From positions 39,119 to 103,118 of the forward strand of contig JAYKGV010000043.1 in assembly GCA_035285595.1 (NCBI GenBank): DNA of 64,000 bases, written 5' to 3'. The position numbers and the translations under genes were made by a program. Position 1 is the first letter of the stretch. Every line of letters starts with the position of its first letter. A model generated the notes under the pieces. It searched no databases. It worked only from the letters and a program-made list of their open reading frames with translations, and was not told the DNA's origin. The stretch is from VGJW01 sp035285595. GTDB taxonomy: Bacteria > Cyanobacteriota > Sericytochromatia > S15B-MN24 > VGJW01. This document shows, piece by piece, positions 60,452-64,000 of the stretch.

Positions 60452-61213
60452 CTAGATTGCGTCCCCGGTGCCCGAAATGGCCGCAGCTCGCGTGAATTCG
60501 CGGTTCAAACGACCGATGGCGGAGATGCGGATTCCCGCCGGGCAAACAGCTTCGCACTCGCCGTGGTTGCTGCAACCCCCGAAGCCGGCTTCATCCATGG
60601 TCTGAACCATGTTCAGCACACGGCTTTCGCGCTCGGCCTGACCTTGAGGCAGGAGGGCCAGATGCGAGACCTTGGCGCCGACGAAAAGCATGGCCGACGA
60701 GTTGGGGCACGCTGCGACACACGCACCGCAACCAATGCAAGCCGCCGACTCCATCGCAAGGTCGGCGTTCTGCTTAGGGATGGGCAAGGCGTTGCCGTCC
60801 TGGGCCGAACCTACGCGGGCCGTGATGAAGCCTCCGGCCTGCTGGATCTTGTCCAGGGCCGAGCGGTCCACCACCAGATCCTTGATGATGGGAAAGGCTG
60901 CGGCACGGAAAGGTTCGACCACGATCGTGTCGCCATCCTTGAAGTGCCGCATGTAAAGGCCGCACGTGGTGACGTTGTTGACCGGGCCGTGGGCGGCCCC
61001 GTTGATCACCATGGAGCACGATCCGCAGATCCCCTCCCGGCAGTCATGGTCGAAGGCCACCGGCTCTTCGCCCCGCGAGATCAGACCCTCGTTGACGATA
61101 TCCATCATTTCAAGAAACGAGGCATCGGCAGGAATGTTCTCAGCCTTGTACTCGACGAAGCGGCCATCGGCCTTCGGGCCGTTCTGCCGCCAGACACGCA
61201 GGTTGAAATTCAT
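60452..61213 (-). CDS. sdhB: Succinate dehydrogenase / fumarate reductase iron-sulfur subunit
   Basis: A 253-residue SdhB starting at ATG 61213, two bases after the sdhA stop. The N-terminal ferredoxin domain carries CREGICGSCSMVING for the [2Fe-2S] centre, and the C-terminal domain CIGCGACVAACP and CSNHGECEAVCP for the [4Fe-4S] and [3Fe-4S] centres. It passes electrons from the SdhA flavin to the membrane anchor. The sequence style (DREGICGSC with a long NLRVWRQNGP start) fits the type used with a single five-helix SdhC anchor. Confidence 0.95.
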   Translation of the reverse strand: MNFNLRVWRQNGPKADGRFVEYKAENIPADASFLEMMDIVNEGLISRGEEPVAFDHDCREGICGSCSMVINGAAHGPVNNVTTCGLYMRHFKDGDTIVVEPFRAAAFPIIKDLVVDRSALDKIQQAGGFITARVGSAQDGNALPIPKQNADLAMESAACIGCGACVAACPNSSAMLFVGAKVSHLALLPQGQAERESRVLNMVQTMDEAGFGGCSNHGECEAVCPAGIRISAIGRLNREFTRAAAISGTGDAI

Positions 61214-61215
61214 GG

Positions 61216-63189
<1,974 letters not shown>

Positions 63190-63203
63190 GGCAGGAAGTC
63201 CAA

Positions 63204-63950
63204 TCAAAGGGCCTTGAGCTGGCCGGCGAGGACGGCGACGGGAATGGAGGCGAAGCCCAGGAACAGCAGCCACGAGACGGCGACGCCGACCTTGGCCCAA
63301 GTGGGTTTCAGGCGAGAGTTGGACATTCCCAACGTCTGGAAGGCGCTCTGGAAACCGTGGCTGAGGTGAAGGCAGAGCAGGAACATCGACAGGACGTAGA
63401 AGAAGCTGACGCCCGGGTGGCTGAAGCCTGCGACGACCATGTTGTAAACGTTCTCGCCGCCGTAGCTCTCGCCGCCCACAGGCACGGCCAAGGGGGCCGA
63501 ATGGGCGTCGGATGCGGCGGCGTGGACCGTGCGGACGGTGTAGTGAAGCAGATGGTAGATGATGAACGAGAGCAGGGTGAGGCCGCTCAGGATCATGCTG
63601 CGGGAGGCGAGCGTGGAGCGCTGGGGCGCCGCCACCGCGTACTTCTGCGGCCGGGCGGCGCGGTTCTCGCGGGTCAGGTGTGCCGTGGTCGCCACATGCA
63701 GGATCACGGAGGCCAGAAGCACGGCCCGGACCACCCACTTCGCCGCCCCGTGACCCAGCTGGTCCAGCCATTCAGCGTAGTCATTGATGGCGGCGGGTCC
63801 CAGGAACATCAGCAGGTTTCCGGCCAGATGAATGAACAGGAAGCCGATGAGGATGAAGCCTGTCACGGCCACCACGGTCTTCTTGCCGATGGTGGTGCCG
63901 TAGTAGGCGGCAAGGGGATTGGAGGACTGAAATGCGTTGCGGACGGCCAT
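63204..63950 (-). CDS. sdhC: Succinate dehydrogenase cytochrome b558-type membrane anchor
   Basis: A 248-residue membrane protein with five hydrophobic segments (VVAVTGFILIGFLFIHLAGN, WVVRAVLLASVILHVATTAH, LSGLTLLSFIIYHLLHYTV, GVSFFYVLSMFLLCLHLSHG, VSWLLFLGFASIPVAVLAG). Histidines in helices 1-4 (FIHLAGN, ILHVATT, IYHLLHY, CLHLSHG) are placed as axial ligands for two b-type hemes, as in single-anchor (B-type) succinate:quinone reductases, so no sdhD is needed. First gene of sdhCAB. Upstream, TTGACC (63988-63983) and TAGCAT (63964-63959) are spaced 18 bases, but lie so close to the ATG that they are only a weak promoter candidate. Confidence 0.93.
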   Translation of the reverse strand: MAVRNAFQSSNPLAAYYGTTIGKKTVVAVTGFILIGFLFIHLAGNLLMFLGPAAINDYAEWLDQLGHGAAKWVVRAVLLASVILHVATTAHLTRENRAARPQKYAVAAPQRSTLASRSMILSGLTLLSFIIYHLLHYTVRTVHAAASDAHSAPLAVPVGGESYGGENVYNMVVAGFSHPGVSFFYVLSMFLLCLHLSHGFQSAFQTLGMSNSRLKPTWAKVGVAVSWLLFLGFASIPVAVLAGQLKAL

Positions 63951-64000
63951 GATGCTGCATGCTAAGCCCGGCGGGGGAGAGGGGTCAAACGTTCGTCCCG

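Noticed and set aside
63959..63988. sdhC promoter with TTGACC and TAGCAT spaced 18 bases
   Set aside because: The predicted start site would fall about one base before the ATG, leaving no leader or ribosome binding site; kept only as a remark under sdhC.

Overview
The window is GC-rich bacterial chromosomal DNA with genes on both strands, short spacers and many ATGA/GTGA overlaps. It carries ordinary housekeeping genes (hemE, hemN, proS, a DEAD-box helicase, sdhCAB) and a very large set of exported lipoproteins and beta-barrel-like proteins, so the organism is a diderm. Repeated modules in those lipoproteins (an 8-residue AGL[IV]xNxA repeat, kelch-like propellers, carboxypeptidase-regulatory-like domains, Pro/Thr linkers) and a succinate dehydrogenase with a single SdhC-type anchor are compatible with a deep lineage such as the non-photosynthetic relatives of Cyanobacteria (Sericytochromatia/Melainabacteria). 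That placement is a guess from style, not a demonstrated assignment.

Layout. 0-10 kb: a type III polyketide synthase cut by the window edge and coupled to a nitroreductase, a GH57 alpha-glucan enzyme, a papain-like protein of unknown role, an exonuclease with a WYL-like tail, then hemE-hemN. 10-17 kb: proS, an NHL-propeller lipoprotein carrying the octapeptide repeat, and a TolB-like propeller lipoprotein. 17.3-24.8 kb (minus strand): a ten-gene bacterial microcompartment (BMC) operon. In transcription order it is rpiB-like, deoC with an extra N-terminal domain, BMC-T, BMC-H, BMC-P, CoA-acylating aldehyde dehydrogenase, PduS/RnfC-like iron-sulfur protein, BMC-T with a 140-residue N-terminal extension, BMC-P, BMC-P. 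Shell composition and cargo resemble the Haliangium ochraceum-type organelle. The likely chemistry is 2-deoxyribose-5-phosphate to acetaldehyde plus glyceraldehyde-3-phosphate, then acetaldehyde to acetyl-CoA inside the shell, with PduS-like electron transfer across it.

24.9-32 kb: an operon of small lipoproteins, a kelch-like lipoprotein and a barrel-plus-linker protein. Two of these genes are broken by apparent single-base frameshifts. A second small operon follows (barrel, Pro/Ser lipoprotein, SUMF1-fold protein). 32-46 kb: a GH15-like glycosidase, an EamA half-transporter, two paralogous WD40-like lipoproteins (the second a pseudogene with three in-frame stops), a DEAD-box helicase, and two large lipoproteins. 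46-51 kb: two large unknown proteins, one with a zinc ribbon and a duplicated Cys/His motif. 51-60 kb: a five-gene minus-strand operon for envelope proteins (two lipoproteins, a kelch-like propeller, an AMIN-like/barrel protein, a degenerate 5'-nucleotidase-like protein with a barrel-like tail). It is paralogous in design to the 25-29.5 kb operon. 60.4-64 kb: sdhC-sdhA-sdhB.

No rRNA, tRNA, CRISPR array, insertion sequence or phage gene was recognised.
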